Of a stretch of 64,000 bases of DNA, positions 61,516 through 64,000 are shown piece after piece. Location: the NCBI GenBank assembly GCA_947629795.1, contig CANRFC010000009.1, positions 1 through 64,000 on the forward strand, in the 5' to 3' direction. Source of the DNA: an uncultured Oscillospiraceae bacterium. Its GTDB lineage: Bacteria > Bacillota > Clostridia > Oscillospirales > Oscillospiraceae. The position numbers and the translations under genes are program-made. Numbering within the stretch: position 1 is the stretch's first letter; each line of letters starts with the position of its first letter. Under the pieces are notes generated by a model that saw only the letters and a program-made list of their open reading frames with translations, had not been told where the DNA came from and did not search any database.

Positions 61516-62211
61516 ATGCTCATTGATGTAAAGGACCTCTTTAAGATCTACAACGAGGGGAAGGAGAACGAGGTCCGGGCCCTGGACGGCATCTCCCTCC
61601 AGATCGACCGGGGGGAGTTCGTGGCCATCATCGGCGCCTCGGGCTCGGGCAAATCCACCCTCATGAACGTGCTGGGACTGCTGGACATCCCCACCTACGG
61701 GGAGTACCACCTGGACGGCACCGACGTGACCACCCTCACCGACAAGCAGCAGGCCCACATGCGCAACAAGCAGATCGGCTTCATCTTCCAGGGCTACAAC
61801 CTGATCCCCGACCTGTCCGCCGCCGAGAACGTGGAGCTGCCCCTGATCTACCAGGGGCTGAAAATCGACCAGCGGGAGGAGCGGGTGGAGGAGGCCATGC
61901 GGAAGGTGGCCATGTTCGACCGCTCCAACCACAAGCCAGCCGAGATGTCCGGCGGTCAGCAGCAGCGGGTAGCCATCGCCCGGGCCATCGCCACCCATCC
62001 CCCCATCATCATGGCCGACGAGCCCACCGGCGCCCTGGACTCCAGGACCGGCCGCCACGTGCTGGAGATCCTCCACGAGCTCCACGAGGAGGGCACCACG
62101 GTCATCCTCATCACCCACGACACCTCCATCGCCGCCACCGCCGAGCGCATCGTGCGCATCTCCGACGGGAAGATCGTGATGGACGGCACCAGAGAGGAGG
62201 CGGGGCTGTGA
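61516..62211 (+). CDS. MacB/LolD-type ABC transporter ATPase
   Basis: A 231-residue ATPase of the LolD/MacB group. Walker A is GASGSGKST, the Q-loop GFIFQGYNLIPDLSA, signature MSGGQQQR, Walker B IIMADEPTGALDS and H-loop ITHD. It powers the FtsX-like permease encoded next, which it overlaps (GTGA). The ATG at 61516 is preferred; a GTG lies one codon upstream. Confidence 0.93.
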   Translation: MLIDVKDLFKIYNEGKENEVRALDGISLQIDRGEFVAIIGASGSGKSTLMNVLGLLDIPTYGEYHLDGTDVTTLTDKQQAHMRNKQIGFIFQGYNLIPDLSAAENVELPLIYQGLKIDQREERVEEAMRKVAMFDRSNHKPAEMSGGQQQRVAIARAIATHPPIIMADEPTGALDSRTGRHVLEILHELHEEGTTVILITHDTSIAATAERIVRISDGKIVMDGTREEAGL

Positions 62212-63416
62212 ATTTCCGCCAATCCTTCAAGATCGCGGCCAAGTCCATCGCCGCCAAGAAGGGCCGGAGCATCCTGACCATGCTGGGCATCATCATCGGC
62301 CTGGCCGCCGTCATCGCCCTGGTCTCCTTCACCCAGGGGCAGAACAAGTGGCTCAACGACTACTACGCCCAGATGGGCGACAACATCATCAACATCAACG
62401 CCACCACCTGGGACGGCCGGGACATCTCGGAACAGCTCTATACTTACTGTCAGAAGATGGATGAGTACATGCTGGGCGTCACCCCCAACTACCAGTGCTG
62501 GGGAGAGCTGAATGTGCGCTACGGCACCAAGTCCCTGTCCTCCTACAACACCGACTGGGAGAACCAGCCCCAGGTCTACCTGGGCAACCAGCAGTTCACC
62601 CTGTGCCTCAACTATGAGCTGGAGGACGGCCGGGACCTGGCCTACATCGACGTCAAGAACATGAACCACGTGTGCATCCTGGGCTCCCGCATTGCCAAGA
62701 ACCTGTTTGACTACGCCCAGCCCGTGGGGCAGCGCATCTCCATCAACGGCACGGCCTACACGGTCATCGGCATCTACAAGGAGTGCGACCCCGAGAACGT
62801 GGGCAACGGCAAGGACAACGTGATCCTGCTGCCCTACACCCTGAAAAAGCTCTTCGGCGACCGGGTGGATGGGGGCTCCTTCGTGGGCAAGGCCAAGGAT
62901 GCCGCCTCGGTGCCCAAGGCCATCGGCCTGCTCAACGGCTACCTCCCCGGTCTGGTGGGCGACAGCGGCTGGGGCAACGCCTCCACCCCCAACACCTGGC
63001 AGCAGAGCGCCAACGAGCAGAACAAGATGCAGTCCCTCTTCCTGGGCGGCATCGCCGCCCTGTCCCTGCTGGTCAGCGGCATCGGCATCATGAACATCAT
63101 GCTGGTCACCGTCACCGAGCGCACCCGGGAGATCGGCATCCGCAAGGCCATCGGCGCCGAGCGCAAGACCATCATCACCCAGTTCCTCATCGAGGCCTGC
63201 CTCATCTGCGGCATCGGCGGCATCATCGGCATCGCCGTGGGCTATCTGGCCACCGCCATTTTGTGCAAGCTGGTGCTGTCTTTCATCGTCTGGCCCAGCG
63301 TCTCCGTCACCGCCGGGGCTTTCATCTTCTCGGTGGTGATGGGTGTGATCTTCGGCCTGTATCCCGCCGTGAAGGCCAGCGGCCTGCAGCCTGTGGAAGC
63401 GCTGCGGGCGGAGTGA
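62208..63416 (+). CDS. MacB/FtsX-type ABC transporter permease
   Basis: A 402-residue protein with the MacB layout. An N-terminal helix (KGRSILTMLGIIIGLAAVIA) is followed by a large extracytoplasmic MacB_PCD domain (about 45-270). Three C-terminal helices with the FtsX motif (VTERTREIGIRKAIGAERKT) complete it. It works as a mechanotransmission exporter with the adaptor and ATPase. Candidate substrates are peptides, antimicrobials or lipoproteins; none can be chosen from sequence. GTG start overlapping the ATPase stop. Confidence 0.93.
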   Translation: MNFRQSFKIAAKSIAAKKGRSILTMLGIIIGLAAVIALVSFTQGQNKWLNDYYAQMGDNIININATTWDGRDISEQLYTYCQKMDEYMLGVTPNYQCWGELNVRYGTKSLSSYNTDWENQPQVYLGNQQFTLCLNYELEDGRDLAYIDVKNMNHVCILGSRIAKNLFDYAQPVGQRISINGTAYTVIGIYKECDPENVGNGKDNVILLPYTLKKLFGDRVDGGSFVGKAKDAASVPKAIGLLNGYLPGLVGDSGWGNASTPNTWQQSANEQNKMQSLFLGGIAALSLLVSGIGIMNIMLVTVTERTREIGIRKAIGAERKTIITQFLIEACLICGIGGIIGIAVGYLATAILCKLVLSFIVWPSVSVTAGAFIFSVVMGVIFGLYPAVKASGLQPVEALRAE

Positions 63417-63436
63417 TGAAGAAGGAGTTGTTGAAT

Positions 63437-64000
63437 ATGAAAATCAAACGAGCTTTGTCCGGAGCCCTGGCCGGCTGCCTCCTGGCGGGTCTGCTCACCC
63501 TCTCCCCCGCCTCGGCGGCCTACACCCCCTTCCCCGACATCCCCGACCCGGTCCAGGCCGAGTGCGCCGAGTTCCTGCGGCTGATGGGGGTGGTGGACGG
63601 CCGGCCCGGCGGGATCTACGACCCCTCAGGCACCCTGACCCGGGCCGAGTTCTGCAAGCTGGCCATCACCGCCATGGACCGCGCCGATGAGGAGAGCGCC
63701 CAGCGGGGCCGGACCATCTATCTGGACGTGGGCCCCACCCACTGGGCCAGGGGCTACATCAACCTGGCCTCCTCCATCTCCCTGGGCTCCGGGGATGACG
63801 GCAAGGGGGGCACCGCCCTGGTCTCCGGCATCGGGGACGGCACCTTCCGCCCCGACCGGGCCATCACCTACGGCGAGGCCGTGACCATCCTGTGCCGGGT
63901 GCTGGGCTTCGGCGCCGCCGACGTGTCCTCGGGGGGCGCCTGGTTTGACGGGTATCTGGCCGTGGGCGGCCGGGTGGGCCTCACCGACGGACTGACCCTC
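63437..64000 (+). CDS. SLH-domain surface protein, N-terminal part (runs off the window)
   Basis: The frame opens at ATG 63437 and is still open after 188 codons at the window edge. A signal peptide (MKIKRALSGALAGCLLAGLL, then LSPASA) is followed by SLH modules: YTPFPDIPDPVQAECAEF to YDPSGTLTRAEFCKLAI, then YLDVGPTHWARGYINLA to GTFRPDRAITYGEAVTIL. GAAGAAGGAG precedes the start. It lies 20 bases after the permease gene, so it is probably in the exporter operon and attached to the wall. The remaining domains are unknown. Confidence 0.85.
   Translation, partial: MKIKRALSGALAGCLLAGLLTLSPASAAYTPFPDIPDPVQAECAEFLRLMGVVDGRPGGIYDPSGTLTRAEFCKLAITAMDRADEESAQRGRTIYLDVGPTHWARGYINLASSISLGSGDDGKGGTALVSGIGDGTFRPDRAITYGEAVTILCRVLGFGAADVSSGGAWFDGYLAVGGRVGLTDGLTL

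Noticed and set aside
1..64000. CRISPR array or classical defence island
   Set aside because: No regularly spaced direct repeats, cas genes, restriction-modification or toxin-antitoxin pairs were seen. The short palindromes are dispersed, not in an array.

Overview
The window reads as one contiguous chromosomal segment of a very GC-rich member of the Clostridia. The best guess is an Oscillospiraceae gut anaerobe of the Flavonifractor/Pseudoflavonifractor type. The evidence is a Firmicutes-style gene set (SpoVB-like flippase, RNase J, paired GlgC/GlgD, secG-rnr), several secreted SLH-domain proteins, strong GGAGG-type ribosome binding sites, frequent TTG/GTG starts and TTGACA-17-TATAAT promoters. 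The family assignment is an inference from gene content; there is no rRNA in the window.

Layout. 0-8.5 kb: the end of a secreted protein gene, tRNA-Leu(UAG), a pyridoxamine/pyridoxal kinase, a large SLH protein with a carbohydrate-binding beta-helix domain, an isolated holin plus C39-peptidase lysis pair, feoAB iron uptake and a D,D-carboxypeptidase. 8.6-16.2 kb: a three-gene polar amino acid ABC transporter, uridine kinase, secG-rnr and a SpoVB-like flippase. 16.3-25 kb: a glycogen locus, glgB-glgC-glgD-glgA from one strong promoter and glgP from a second. An IS3-family element (24999-26243) has landed in the loop of the terminator shared by glgP and the convergent RNase J gene. 26.3-32.4 kb: RNase J, a nucleotidyltransferase/hexapeptide/degenerate phosphomannomutase fusion, an ArsC/Spx-like protein and a WYL regulator.

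32.5-42.2 kb: a clear lysine riboswitch with a terminator precedes an operon of L-Ala-D/L-Glu epimerase, a five-gene oligopeptide ABC transporter, an LD-carboxypeptidase and an SH3-NlpC/P60 endopeptidase. Together these could import and dismantle murein peptides (L-Ala-D-Glu-mDAP-D-Ala). The riboswitch suggests that the released mDAP is used as a lysine source.

42.2-45.6 kb: a secreted protein with copper-amine-oxidase-N-like repeats, and recG. 45.7-58.9 kb: a compact minus-strand operon in the gene order of the Bacillus PBSX element (terminase, portal, protease, capsid, connectors, contractile sheath and tube, a chaperone with a -1 frameshift site, baseplate). It has no integrase, repressor, replication gene, tail fibre or lysis gene and no recognisable tape measure, which makes it a candidate domesticated phage particle or gene-transfer-agent-like element. 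The only lysis cassette in the window lies about 41 kb away. 59.3-64 kb: a MacAB-like tripartite exporter operon followed by an SLH protein that runs off the end.

A family of short palindromes (9-bp stem, 4-base loop) is scattered through intergenic spaces, and other small palindromes sit inside coding sequence.
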